From NCBI GenBank assembly GCA_010015745.1, contig ML978242.1:81100-145099 (forward strand): 64,000 nucleotides of DNA. Direction: 5' to 3'. A program made the translations under genes and the position numbers. Origin of the DNA: Setomelanomma holmii (lineage: Eukaryota; Ascomycota; Dothideomycetes; Pleosporales; Phaeosphaeriaceae). Shown here one piece after another: positions 19,763-31,907 of this stretch. Within the stretch, counting starts at the first letter, position 1; every line of letters begins with the position of its first letter. Under the pieces are notes generated by a model that saw nothing but the letters and a program-made list of their open reading frames with translations, was not told the origin of the DNA and made no database searches.

Positions 19763-21736
19763 TATTCTGCCTTGCGCAGGTCGAAGGAGAGATCGATCAA
19801 GTTGTCGCCGGTGAAGATGCTCGGTGAATCGTGAGACGCCATGCGTTGTCGTTACTCACCGCTGCCTTGATCTCGTTGGACAAGCCTTGATATATATTCT
19901 TGCATTCATGCATGTCAGAACCTACCTACGTGGAGACGCGCGCTTGGTTGTCGTTCGCAGACCGAGCCTTCGATGACGAAAAATGGCGTTCTGCAAGACT
20001 TGCAGCTCATGCTGCACACAATCAGCGATGTCAGAAGGATGTGCACGAAGGCTGAAATGCAGCTTCACTTGCCTATGGTAGTTAGTAACGGCCCGTACGG
20101 CACCTGGCGTGGGCCAAGATTGTTTCTTGCGGGGCTGGAGGGTGGCGATTGGTCGTTGCCTACCAAATCCTGCATCAAGCCCGTAGATTGAGCCACACCC
20201 TCTACTTTCATGGTTAGGGGGGAACGGTGATCCTCAAGATTCACATAACTCTTGAAAGAGATTGGTGCAGTCAGCCGCGTAGAGCCAGCGAATTTATAAC
20301 CATGTTCCAGGAGTTATAAACGGCTCTCGTGCTGTAACCAACATGGCGAATGTTCTATCAAGTGGAAGCCCTTGGTAGAAAGCAGACGGTAACATCAAGA
20401 AGCGGTGTGGGTCGATGAGCTGGCCAGCGACGACCGTCTTGCACCACGAGGGCAACGTGTTGAGGCTCCGAAAGTCTGTGAGATCATTGGATTAATCGGG
20501 CAAGACAACTGATGCCGTTATGCACTGGCGAGCTGGGATTGAGACGAAAGCTGCGTGCATGAGCATTTGCTGGGGTATTTCCGGAGCGTCGTCGATCCTT
20601 TCGAGTCCAATGGGAGGTTGCAAGGTTCAATCGTATGCATGTTAAACAAGCTCTAATATGGCCGCGCCTTGTTGTGATAGTTTCGTATGGCTTTCGGAAG
20701 GATGACCTTGTCGCTCTGCCTTGATGTGATTCGACATGTTATGTCGCATTGCATCTGCGTTGTAAGAGTCATCTGATAACGCGAGCAGTTCTGACGCGTC
20801 GGCGCGTCCAGCGACTATGTATGCAAGCGTGAGGCAGACCACACTTTGTGCCATGATGTAAGTGACGTGCGAAAAGATTGCTGCCTGGTTCCAAATTTAC
20901 GGCCCAGAGCTTGCGCCCTTTCGAAAGCCGCAAGATTTGGATTGGGAGACATCCAGCGCTCGCTGTCGAGAAGAAGGCGAACTGGGCGACGATGATAGCG
21001 GGGTTTGATGAGCTTGGCAGCTTCACCCATGGCTCGCTTCGGTGCGGCAGGATTAGCAGGTGCGGCAACGTTTGCTCAACCTTTAGAAACGACATTGTCG
21101 CTCATCGTAGAATGCCCTGTTCCAAGTCGATACAGGGTTATGAGCGTGTTCGCAAGACCGAGGTATCTGGGACACGATGTCGCAAAGCACGCCTGAGGTT
21201 TTGTGGTGTATTGACTTGTGTCTGAAGACAGTTCGAAAGTGGCGCCTGGACGATCAGCTGTGGTCGCAATTGGAGTTGAGATGCCGGCGTATCAGCAAGA
21301 CGCGATGGAGAAGTCCGGTGAGACAAGTCGATTGACCCAAGAGCATGCAGCCTTCAGGGACTGTGAGGACTTGGAAGCGGCCGCAGGCGGTGTATGCTCA
21401 CAAACCAGTGGCAATCCTTGCCGACTATTTTCAGCGTTGATGGGCATTTGTCCGTCTCTTGCATATGCACATCGACACCAGAAATTTGCCTGACGATGCG
21501 CCAAATCTCTTGTGCGACGTTCGATGTCTTGAGAAGGTGTGGCAGGCTGTGGATAGCTGGCTTTTACTGCGCCATCTAGCCAAGCTCTGCGAGATTTCTT
21601 AAGGGTAGGACTCCGTCCTTCTCCCAGACTCGTAATCCGCATCGTTCGCACCTCACAATTGTACAGTCAATACTGGCGCTCGTATCTTGACCCTTGTTAT
21701 TGCCACGTCAGAACTGAGAGCACAGCAGCCACCAGT
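19763..21736. other. Gene-poor stretch
   Basis: Almost 2 kb with no supportable gene. The part at about 20990-21060 is similar to 63830-63900 (see findings), which suggests a gene remnant. Several frames here are short, and none has family motifs. Confidence 0.4.
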
Positions 21737-22740
21737 ATGGTCGACTTGTCCACTGCACGAGAGCGTATTCGGGCCTTGGCCGAGCATGAACAGGTCTTCG
21801 AGGCGACTGCCGAATTCCCGCCAGCAGGTATACACGAACGTTTTGGCGGAGAGTGGACGATGGCTATAGCATACATCGAGGGCCAGGTCCACCAGAGTGC
21901 AAATGCAGCTAGACTGGCTATATGGAAGAACTCCCACGCTCAGGCCGGCGATGCCAATGCCGACTTTGTCTCGGCAGAAGAAGTCTTCGGGCTGCTGGAG
22001 GATATGTCGGAGTGGTTGTTCACCCATCGTAAGCCCTACTTCTGCAAGGTTATGATGCGACTTGGAGCTGACAGCGTCGATAGATCGGGCAGTCAAGGCT
22101 TCGAAACAGATGGCTCTAGCACCCCCACCATCAAAGCTCGGATTGGAGGCATATCGTGCCTACAGTGGTATCGACCATGGGGGCCGCCGGGCAGCCAATG
22201 GTCAACTGCTTTCCAGGTACGGCGGAGAGAGAGACCCGGTGCCGTCCTACCTGGCGGCGATCGACAACGAGGACCTCGCTCCAGTTGCTCAGATCATGAC
22301 CGATTGGGTGATGAACCCTTTTGCCGAATATTTTATCGCGCCACTCAGACGGGGCATGATCAAGACTCCTTTCCTTCGGAACTTGCTGAGAAATCAAGAT
22401 CCTTGCGTAAGGGCTGTCGGTGGCAACGTGATGGAAGCCCTGTCGAAACATGTCGTAATTGCGACGGCCGTTTTGTGCCTAACGGCTGCAGTCATTACTT
22501 TGGACGCGGTCAAGAGTCAGAGGCTGAAGATCATGACCGTCGCTCTGTTTGCGTTGGTATTTGCCTTACCTGCGCAGTACATGGGCTCGCGTTCCCTTCC
22601 ACTCTTCACGCTCATCACCACGTAAGGCTTCTCTGCTGTGGCTCCGGTCTCAAAAGTCAGATGCTGACGTGCTGCATAGGTACTTTTCGATGACGGTCGT
22701 GTTTGTGGGTACCACAAGTGAGAAGAACAGATGTCAGTGA
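21737..22740 (+). CDS. DUF6594-type membrane protein
   Basis: Three exons, 21737-22028, 22075-22621 and 22680-22740; introns at 22029-22074 and 22622-22679 are GT-AG. The product is 299 residues. The N-terminal two thirds is soluble and helical (STARERIRALAEHEQVFEA, ASIDRAVKASKQMALAPPPS). The C-terminus has three closely spaced hydrophobic segments (VVIATAVLCLTAAVITLDAV, IMTVALFALVFALPAQYMGS, LFTLITTYFSMTVVFVG). This layout, with a final Y-F-x-M-x-V-V-F-V-G block, is characteristic of fungal DUF6594 proteins, whose function is unknown. The last intron restores the third membrane segment. Family call from layout and the C-terminal block. Confidence 0.75.
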
Positions 22741-23511
22741 GTTGTTGTGGGAGGGGAGGTCAAAGAGCCTGGAAGGTTGCCTGTACACCGCCATGTCGCC
22801 GCTAAGCCCGTTCGGGGTCTGTGCAAGTCTAATGAAACCGTCACGTTTTCCCCACGTCCAACTTCACAAGTAGCTAAGTCATTTTGATCCGACGATGCAC
22901 TGACGACTGATAGAGCCTCAACCCCCGGAAGCTGGGGCCGCCGCACACCTGGGACCCGCTCCCCTCAACCCAGAGTTCAGCTAGCGTACCGATTGCACAT
23001 CAGGACTTCAATCACTCCTGTCGTGATTCCCATCATCGTGCTGCGGAACTTAGCTGGCACCCCAACGCCTATCACTCCAACAGTGAGATGCCTGATCTCC
23101 AAGCTACCATTGCAGTGCGCCACTGTGACCGGTGAAATGGCTCCCCAGAGTATCAGAGCTCTGGAGATAGGAAGTGCTTCCGCTTCCCCTAAGCTATCAC
23201 GCACGCAGCATTGAGAAAACCCCTGTATTATCGTCTGAAGCCACATTGACCAGTCGTTTCCCGCCTCGAGTGCTAGTCGGTTCAGCCACGTGATGGGGGC
23301 TTGTCGTTTGTCCGCACGCACACTCGTCCGCCTCCACGCTTTGAGTGCACCAAATTCTCTGACTTGTTGCAGCCTTTGCATACTGCACTCACCAGCTCAG
23401 TTTCTGTGCATCTTCGTGGTCCTTGACGGCAAGGGGATTCACACAAACTAGCAGGCACTTTCTCACCCCCAGCACAGCAACATCATATTTTTTCCCACCA
23501 CACTTGTTGCA
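22741..23511. other. Intergenic, no gene seen
   Basis: About 770 bp with no recognised gene or repeat; pyrimidine-rich stretches near the right end may be promoter sequence of the small gene that follows. Confidence 0.4.
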
Positions 23512-23760
23512 ATGCCCCGTTCTCGGCCACGATATTTGCCCACCAAGAAGGCGCTGAAGCAGGGTATGCGCTCATGGAGTGTTGCAGTTGTCCACTGAGG
23601 CATAATAGGCTGACCTTCTCCTGCTTCAGCAAAAAAACAGCACGCAACGGGGCCTGCGGCCCAAGCAAACAACCCGAACACCACGTTCAACGCGAGCGAT
23701 CGAGCGAGTGACGCAGTTTCGAAAAGCAAGACCCAGCATAGCAAGACCAGTAATGGTTAA
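23512..23760 (+). CDS. Small basic protein, 60 aa, two exons
   Basis: ATG 23512 (MPRSRPRYLPTKKALKQ) is followed by a GTATGC...TTCAG intron (23564-23629) with a CTGAC branch point. A second exon (AKKQHATGPAAQANNPN) runs to the TAA at 23758. The splice joins codons without a shift. The product is rich in Lys, Arg, Ser and Asn and has no domain. A proper intron in so short a frame is the main argument that it is a gene. Function is unknown. Confidence 0.45.
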
Positions 23761-26700
23761 CGCAGTCTGATTGCAGCAGAGGAGACACGCCCCATTCTCT
23801 TCGAGATGAGTATGTGGCCGAACGGCTGGTACCTATTCGCTACGAGGTAGCCTACGCTATGAAACTCCCGCCAATAGGAAGGTTGCAGGATATTGAGGTG
23901 AGATCATGTTGGAGCGGCACGAACAGACTGTATAAGTGTGAATGGGCCTGTTTGTGTTCTCCACTTATATTGCTACCGGCGCTACATATATGAGCCAAAA
24001 GCATGATCACGTATCATCCTTACATCCAAAGAGGACAATCTCATCATCACCGAATGGGTTCGCCGCGCAAAGGTGTCCTGTCACATGCTTTGTCGCGCAT
24101 CTGATCACCAACTTCTCCTAACAGTGGCACGCTCCAAGCCAGGTGTACAACATAACCTAAGTGTTGAAACGGCACGCTTCCTATGCCCAGTACAGTTTTC
24201 CATGCAAGTACAGACACCTCACATGTATATCCGACCATTGGCATAGTCTCCTCAAGTGTGATAGATCTACTGCGCATGTAAACAGTTCTGACATGTAGCA
24301 TCGAACATCATCGCTCATCAAGAGGTATTCCTAGCCTTCCTGTCATGCAGCTGCGTTGACATGTAGCATCACCTATCGTTGATTCATCCGCCGTGGCCTT
24401 GTAACGAGCTACGCAATTTGAACAACAGCGCGTAGGTTTCGAGCGCAGTGCCACTGGGTAAGCATTGACGCGGTCCAGTCGACTGGCGCATTCGCTTGCA
24501 GCGTACAAGGTCGGGTCCAGTATTGTGTGGACGGAAATAGCGCGAGGAATTTGAGATGGACTTCGCGCAACGATTGTTCTGAAGACTCGAGCAGCTACAA
24601 CGTGAAACAGTCGCGACTCTCGAAGTGGCGATCGTGGACTCGAAGGAGGACGTGGGAACCGGACGCGTGTAGGAGTAGTCATGGTGCTGACTTCTGGATC
24701 TCGCGTCCCGCGCAATATGCGAGCCGTGACTGCGACACAGTGGGTTCAACTTTGCACGAACGCATGGTGCAAAAATTCCGAGATGGCAGAAGTACAATCT
24801 TGACAGTGTGAGAGTGGAGATAGGGAGGTTCGCGTGACTGCCCCGTGTTGCGTTCGCTAAGAGTGAAGGACCATCAAGGGCCACGCGGTGACCATAGGAC
24901 CCACTGGTTCAAATTCATGGCGGAACGCTCGCTAGAGCACCCCTACAAGCGGCAGTGGTTCGAGAAATATCTTGTTAATGCTATTTTTGTAACAAAAAGG
25001 TGGTTTTTCGTGGCTGAATTATGACTCCGGGGTTGGAGGTACCACCCAGTGATGAAGTGAGCTCGGAGGATAAGGTGGAAATGATACCTCATATCTCATC
25101 CATTTAAGCATGCACAATTTTCCTTTCGTGAGGATACAGCTGCGGGACAGACTTCTATAACCTATAGCGTCTCTGGTAGCTATTGACCCACGAAGCAGAG
25201 CACATATCGAATTCTAACGCGGCACATTGCAAGCACACGTCAACGTTGGAGTCGCACCTCTGTATACCAAAGCTTTTCCGATAGGATCATCCCGCTACTG
25301 CCATATATTTGCCACCACATGACGATGAAAAACGAGCCTACAAATGCCAGTGCCTCGAATGGAGTTCCCTGTCCTTTCCCAAAAAGCTGCCTGGGCCCAC
25401 CATTTTGACCATCGACCATCCTACTCAAGCTGCCACATTCCCACATGTTACCGATCAGAATCGTCCACCTCCATTTGGGAGAAGGCTGCGATGCGCCAGG
25501 TGACAATCGCGGGCTGAAAGCTCGAAATTCTCGAACCGCTGCGGACTGACCCCTATTGCGCACGTACATCTGCCTGGCGTCGCTCATGCCTGAACGAGGA
25601 GCTGATAAGATCTGGGTACGAGACTCGTCTGCGATCCTGTTCCGTTGCGCTTCCTGTATATGTTACCAATGTCGTCGAGACAAGCTTTCTGCGCGAGGAG
25701 CGTTGAACCAAAGATCTGGGTCAGAAGCCGATCCATAAGTGGGTGTTAGAGCATCGTTGCATGGGCGCGGGACATCGTTGGTCTGTCGCTGACCAATTCG
25801 AATCACAAACGGCTTGGAAGGATGGACGCGGCATTTGACGCGGGAAGTGAGCCACAATGGATGGTAGCGAAGCGGGTAGGGCTAGCGGAAGAATAATTCC
25901 GTGATATTTTGGACGGATGTCGCGCTCGTATGTCGTGGTGGGCGACACGAGTGTCACTCTGGACTGCGTGTTTGACCGCGTTATCAGCTACTCGCGTTTC
26001 TCGACGAACGTACCCTTTCATACATACTTATCTTGTCGCGTTGCCACACGATTGACTGCCGGCGCACCAACTGTACTTCTAGACCGATGAAGGGATGCAA
26101 TGCTAACCTCTGCTGGAAGAGGGGAAAAGTGCGATCTAGTCGCGACACCAGTACGAAGCTCGCAGGGTTGTGTCTAAGGAAGTGAACACGGTCTTCCTCG
26201 ACCCTTTCTTTTGCACTCCGCCTGCGGCTGATACCTCAAGCCCCGATCTCCAAGGCGGACAACCAACACAACGGCGGGGGTGGGGATGGTCGTTATGGGC
26301 CCAGTGCTCAGATCCGTGCCGCCCTCAGCCAACATGACAATTCGCCAAAATTTGATATGAGCCGACTTCCGAAACATGTTTGAGGGCGATTATCATCATC
26401 AGAGATATGCTGGTTTAGTTCCATTGGATCGCATTGTTTGAAAACAAGACGCTGCAGCGTATGAAGTCTTCCACGGCAACCGGCCACCAAAAGGACCGCC
26501 AAGCGAGATTTGCCAACCTCAACCGCCAGCCACCACAACGGAGGACCGCGAAAGAAAAATACAGGAGCCTAAGGATTGGTCAAAGGGCCCTTCGATATGT
26601 CAGAGGCTGTGACGGCCAGTTAGTTGCTTGGCTTGGGCGTAACAACCCAGTAGGAAAGCAAACCTTATATCTGGAGGTTTCTATCTTTGAACGTTTGCAT

Positions 26701-29594
26701 TCACCGGTCGACTCATATCATTTTCCAGGGACGAAGCCGATTCGTGGTGATGCGTTGCTTTGACAGCCGTGGGGCGAAGTCAAGCCGCGCTCCATCTTGT
26801 TGCCACGATCAAGTGGGGATTGTCAGTTTCTTGCAAGCCATGCCAGAGCATGAGGGCATGGCTTTGACACTCGCATGTTTGGCAGTCGCCCGCTGAACAG
26901 GCACTGCGAGCTCTCAGACAACGGCTCTATTGTCCCACAATATCGATGCGATACGTGTCTGGAGGGAACTGTGGCGGTGTGCATTGAAGCAAACCCTGGC
27001 TGCAGTCAATGCGAGATGGTGACTTCCACTCACCGGAAGCTTCCTCTTGCCCGCCGTGCGTATCGAGACCGAAGTTTTAAAACATTTTTTTTTGCACCCA
27101 AATGAGCGTAACAATAAGCGGTCTCCAGCAGAGGCCACTCTCGTGGGGCTTGGAAGTTCGGAAATAGGTGTGAGCTTTTCAGTCTCACAGTACAACGACT
27201 CCGCGAGATAGCTGGTCCAAATTCCGACTAGACGAAAGGGCTGGGTACCTTCACGACACTGCAGAGCTTATATGAGACTTCGGCGTGTTGCGTGATTGTG
27301 GTGTGCTGATGTTGTGCTGCACACCACGTTCTTACTTCCGATTTTATAAGCACCGGGATAGAGGCCATCAAGCGATATGTCGGCTGTCTCATCCGTTAGT
27401 CACTAATCCAGAAGCCAGGGGGCCAAATGTCATGATGGAAAGGATCAGCAGTACGGCCCTTCAACAAGCCGGAAGCCGCATACATCAACCTATCCGAGTG
27501 GCCCTGTTCATGATAATTTCAGCGCCACACAGCACTCGGTGTTGCGGGTATCGTTCTTGTTCACCGGTCTGCGTCTTCCCCCCACATCCCCTCCGAGGCT
27601 CATTCGGGACAGCTGATGCGTATTAGACTTGAATGCAATCTGCCTTCGAGACCCGATCGGACGCAAAACGGAGCACGCAGGGGCTTTCAAAAAGCGGGAA
27701 TAATCGCTGGAGCTTGACCTTTTGCTGGGGAACTGCCATGGAGAGCCGACAACGCAAATCATCAGCACGTATCTTGAGGTAATGTCCGATGTCGGCAAGG
27801 CTCATCGGTGTGCTGCGACTCCGATTTGAGTTGCAGTTGACGTCGATCCATGGTAGAATGCCCATGGGTCTCCTCCTCTTGTTGACCATCACAGTACGGG
27901 TCGTACTCGGTTTCTCCTGACGAGCAAGCTGCCCATCCTGGCGGTGGTTCGTGCCCGATACAGTAAGTGGATTCTCTGAGAGACTCGTGTTCCATGAATG
28001 CTCATCGATGAAGTTTTTGAAACCACACACTTTCTTGACTCACATGAGACTGAATGATCTGTACATATCCAGCAGTCTTTTTGCCTGTTTGAATCGTGAT
28101 GATGGCCAGATGATCTTGTTCAGCAACCAGCAACTTCCTGGTCTTCAAGACTACTAGTTCTGAGCGAACACACAATGACATTTGTCGAGGGAGCAGCTTC
28201 AATGCCCATATGACTGAAGTCCTTCAGGCAGTTACGGACCCGTCGCTTCTTCCATCATAGTATCGCAACCTCTGTGGTTGACCTGGGTTGTGCCGCAAAG
28301 TGGTAGTGTGAGGCCAGCGCTCGTCACTTTCTCGCGAATATCGTACCCGCATTCATTGATTACCAAAAATATTTGACAAGATCGCGGTCTCTCGCTACCA
28401 GTGGCGCGATGATAGTTCAAGTGTGGGTTGCTAATTGCGAGGTCTGAACCAAATGTCGTGGGAAGTGGGGCAGTCTCATGCACAAAATCATGCAGAAGCG
28501 ACGGGTGCTCACCATCATACAGTCGCCTTTCAGCAACTGAATGAATCGCTTTTGCTTGAAAATACATCATAGATAATGGAGAAGAGAGAGTGTGACGTTC
28601 ACGCTGAGTTGCGAACGTCTCCCTCGCTCCCGCTCCCGTTGTTTCAATGTTCCTTCCCGTCGCGCTAGCGCTGGCTTATCGCTACTCCGGCTTCAACTCC
28701 ACCACGGTGTGAAATGTCAAGACTTTTTCTTTCACACTATCTAGAATCATGAAAGAATTATCCTGGTGTACCTGGACCTCGTTTTCAGGAATTCCCACTT
28801 GGAAACCAGGAGATCTCAGTACATTATCAGGTCATATTATCGATTACGTGATGAGGTGATATTGGTGGCACACGTGAATGACGTGCAGATCATGCTGCAT
28901 GTAGTCAGTCTTCGCTCGATGGAAGTCAAACAGGCTGTTCAAGTTGTTGGGAGGCGTGTCAGATGTTTTGACATTGTATTGCGTACGCAGACTAGATATG
29001 GTAAAGTATGACTCGGAAAAGAATGCCGACCCGTCCAAGGCCTAATCGGTGCAAATAGCAGTCATAGACTTCATCTCTATTATCGCATATCGGAAATATG
29101 CAGAAGGTCGCACAACAAGACCCCAGGTTTTTCCTGCACAGTTATGGTGCGCATGGCCCTAACCGATCAAGTCCGTCTCCACGCTTGTAAGCAAGTTGGC
29201 GCTGTCATTAACGTTGCAGTGAGGCGGACGCTGTGTTACCGAACTTTCATCGACCACGAATGATACATGATTCCGAGCTTCTTACACACCATCAGACCAT
29301 GTATCTACTGTTGTGGGCGCGCGGCGTGGCGCTGGAACCGCATGAGCAGTGGATCACATGTTCGGTTGAGCGATGTTGATTTGCAGGCTCCTTGAAGTAT
29401 GCATCTTTGCTGACTTGGTTCCGGGGCAGATGTGCGTTGGTCAAGATAGAACCGTCGATATGCGCAGGGGGGGGGGGGCGACTTCGCGAATCGCACACGC
29501 GTGGCTAGCCTCTTGAACTGGCGCTTACCACTGCGCTATTGCGAAGGGTGTAGATGTGATATTGCGTCTATTGGGATGGCCCATCGACGCTTGA
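23761..29594. other. 5.8-kb stretch without a convincing gene
   Basis: Both strands hold many short frames, none with recognisable motifs or good splice-connected structure. One minus-strand frame at 28232-28570 (AERRLYDGEHPSLLHDFVHE, TTFGSDLAISNPHLNYHR) has protein-like composition and may be a gene remnant. A run of 12 G occurs at 29467-29478, and a tRNA-like sequence lies at about 29481-29548. No TIRs, LTRs or transposase motifs were found. Confidence 0.4.
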
Positions 29595-30418
29595 TCAAAA
29601 GTCTCCACGACCGCGCCCACGTCCACGACCTCGCCTTCCTCCGCGCTTCTTGTGGTCCCAATTCCCTCTGAATCCTCGCCCTCCTCCGTGTCCACCCCTG
29701 TCATCTCGCTCGCGATCCTCCTCTTCTCTTCTCATCATCTCACGCTCTCTCTCCAGGCGCTCTGCTTCGAGCTCCTCTGGGCTCTTCTCCACGCGCACCT
29801 CTGGCTTCTTTAAATCTGTTGAGAACCGTGCATGTGCTCCATACTTGCAACTCTTGCCCTCCGGGCAAAAGCCACATAGGTAGAACGGACAAAGCTTCTC
29901 CTTCTTGTTGTGTTTCAGTGCGCAGTGCGGTCCAAGCGGGCAGAATCCGCGGTCGTAGTGTGGGCAAGACGGTCGCTTGGCTTCAGGATCGATGTGTAGG
30001 TAGAGGCAGTCGTCGCCGTTCGAACAAGTCTGTGTGCGGGCGTAGTATGAGCACTCAGGCATTCGTCGCAGATTGTACTCGTGTAGAAACTCGCATGTTT
30101 CGCCCTTCTTGCAGAGACCGCGCAGCCAATGCTTGCATACGAGACTAGATGCTGTGAGCTTATAGGAACGTTATATGGACTTCTCTGAGTTGCGTACTTG
30201 TTGTAAGATGACGATACATGATGTCTGTCTGGACAACGCGGGCCCATTGGACAGTGGCCCTGCATGTATGCCTTGCACGCTGGTCGGTTGGGATCAAGAC
30301 CAAAGCGGTATTCACGTCGGAGAAACTCGCTGAAGTTGAACGTGTACATAGCTTGCCCAGTCTTTTCGACATCGTCGTCAGGCGCCACCGACGCCAGTGG
30401 TGTCTGCACCTCAGTCAT
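29595..30418 (-). CDS. YTH1: mRNA 3'-end processing protein Yth1/CPSF30
   Basis: Zinc-finger subunit of the cleavage and polyadenylation factor; it binds the poly(A) signal region in the nucleus. Two exons on the minus strand, 30418-30198 and 30144-29595; the intron at 30145-30197 is GTACGC...CATCTAG. The product is 256 residues, slightly longer than yeast Yth1. Five CCCH fingers are visible: CKAYMQGHCPMGPRCPDRH, CKHWLRGLCKKGETCEFLH, CSYYARTQTCSNGDDCLYLH, CPHYDRGFCPLGPHCALKH and CPFYLCGFCPEGKSCKYGAH. The N-terminal FNFSEFLRREYRFGLDP is the family lead-in. The C-terminus is charged (EELEAERLEREREMMRREEE) and ends in RG repeats (RRGRGRGRGRGDF). The splice falls between fingers 1 and 2 and restores the frame. 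Confidence 0.95.
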
Positions 30419-31907
30419 GCTGGGGACGAGACTCGCATGCGTTTGTTGGTAGGGGAGGAGCTATTTTGGGAGATATCAAAGCGAAACCGAGCCAAGTTCG
30501 GTCTGGTGCGCAGAGACTGTAGCCGCCCTGGGGTATGCACAAATGTCGCGTGGTGGCGCAAGGTATGCGCGTCGTTTTGGGAGTGTGAAGCAGGAAGATG
30601 GATGAACTTGATGCGGTGCAAAACGCTAGCGCGAAAGCACGTGTTCGCGCAAGAATGCCAAGACCATGCGCGATGCAGCGTCGATTCTCTCTTTGTCACG
30701 CTACGTTCATGCACCTCATCGAAACCCTATTGCATGGCGGCAACATGCGCTTGGATGCCGATCCCGGACTGCTTCGACCGCATTTGAGTTTCTACGTGCC
30801 GTCAAGCCGCCGTGGTCAACCTTGTGCAACCACCTCACGACGGTGCGCCGGCTACCCGCTTCACTCTTCGCACGATCCACTAAATGGTGACCTCACGCAA
30901 GCTGACCATATGGAGTCTATACCTAATATATCGCAGCCACATTTCATGCGCTGCGCCTATCGCAGCGTGCGAGCCATACCTCTCGTTACCGCCTATGTCT
31001 ATTAGATGGTCCCTTGCATCACCCTTCACGCTCACAGTGCATGCAGTACGAATGCCCGGGAAGCTGTTCCTGGCCGTACCACCAAACAGGACACTGCATG
31101 GTACACCCCTACCTCGCCAAAGCCTCTGGATATGGGCATTGAGCGACCGCCTATTGCCAGTATCTCACTTCGACGGGCATACCGATGCTTATTGCTATGT
31201 TGCCAGTCGGATATGGCGAGGTACTCCGTTCAGCCCTGTGAAGCGACATATGGTGATACCTTGCTCCTGATGTCTGCAGCCAGTCTCTACAAGCATGCAG
31301 CAACGGGCAGGAGAAACTGTCATCAACAAATTACATGGGCTGTGTTTCTTCTATGCGCATGGTATCGCTTGGGAGAGGGAACTCCGAGATCTTTGGTCTC
31401 CAAGTTTACACGAAGCCAATGCCTGGACCTGGCGTCTAATTTGTTGGATGGCTGATGCAACTACAGTTGCTCCGCACATGACCTTGCCCTTTTTGCACCA
31501 AGCTCGCAGCCCGTATAGACGGGATCATCATCTTTCGCGCTTTTATCTTGCCGCTCTCACTAAGATTTATATACACATCTCATATCCTCTTCCTGCAGGC
31601 GTGGGCTGAGCCCAACATAACCTTCACAGAGAGCAACTCGTTGCAACCTAATCTACTTGGATAAGAAGGCAAGATAGGTCGAGACGAACATACTACACGA
31701 TTGGACGATCAGGATCTTTCGAAATTTAGCTTCATCCTTTCGTACCTCGCTCAAGGAATTTACCCTCAGCCTCACTCACCCTACAGCTATTTCGCAAAAT
31801 CTCGCAAGCTCAAGTTGATCAATTTCGACAATTTGGCTCCACCTGCACGGTGCTCTGACGTGCAGGACCTTAGACGCAGCGAAGGCTTTCGCTGACGACG
31901 ACCGACA
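30419..31907. other. Divergent intergenic region
   Basis: Nearly 1.5 kb between YTH1 (minus) and the chitinase gene (plus). It should hold both promoters. Several short frames occur and none is convincing. Confidence 0.45.

Noticed and set aside
29467..29478. Run of 12 G as a possible functional element
   Set aside because: A simple homopolymer, prone to sequencing error; nothing nearby gives it a role.
23761..29594. Search for CRISPR-like arrays, rRNA genes or a biosynthetic cluster
   Set aside because: No regularly spaced repeats, rRNA cores or PKS/NRPS/terpene motifs were seen here or elsewhere in the window.
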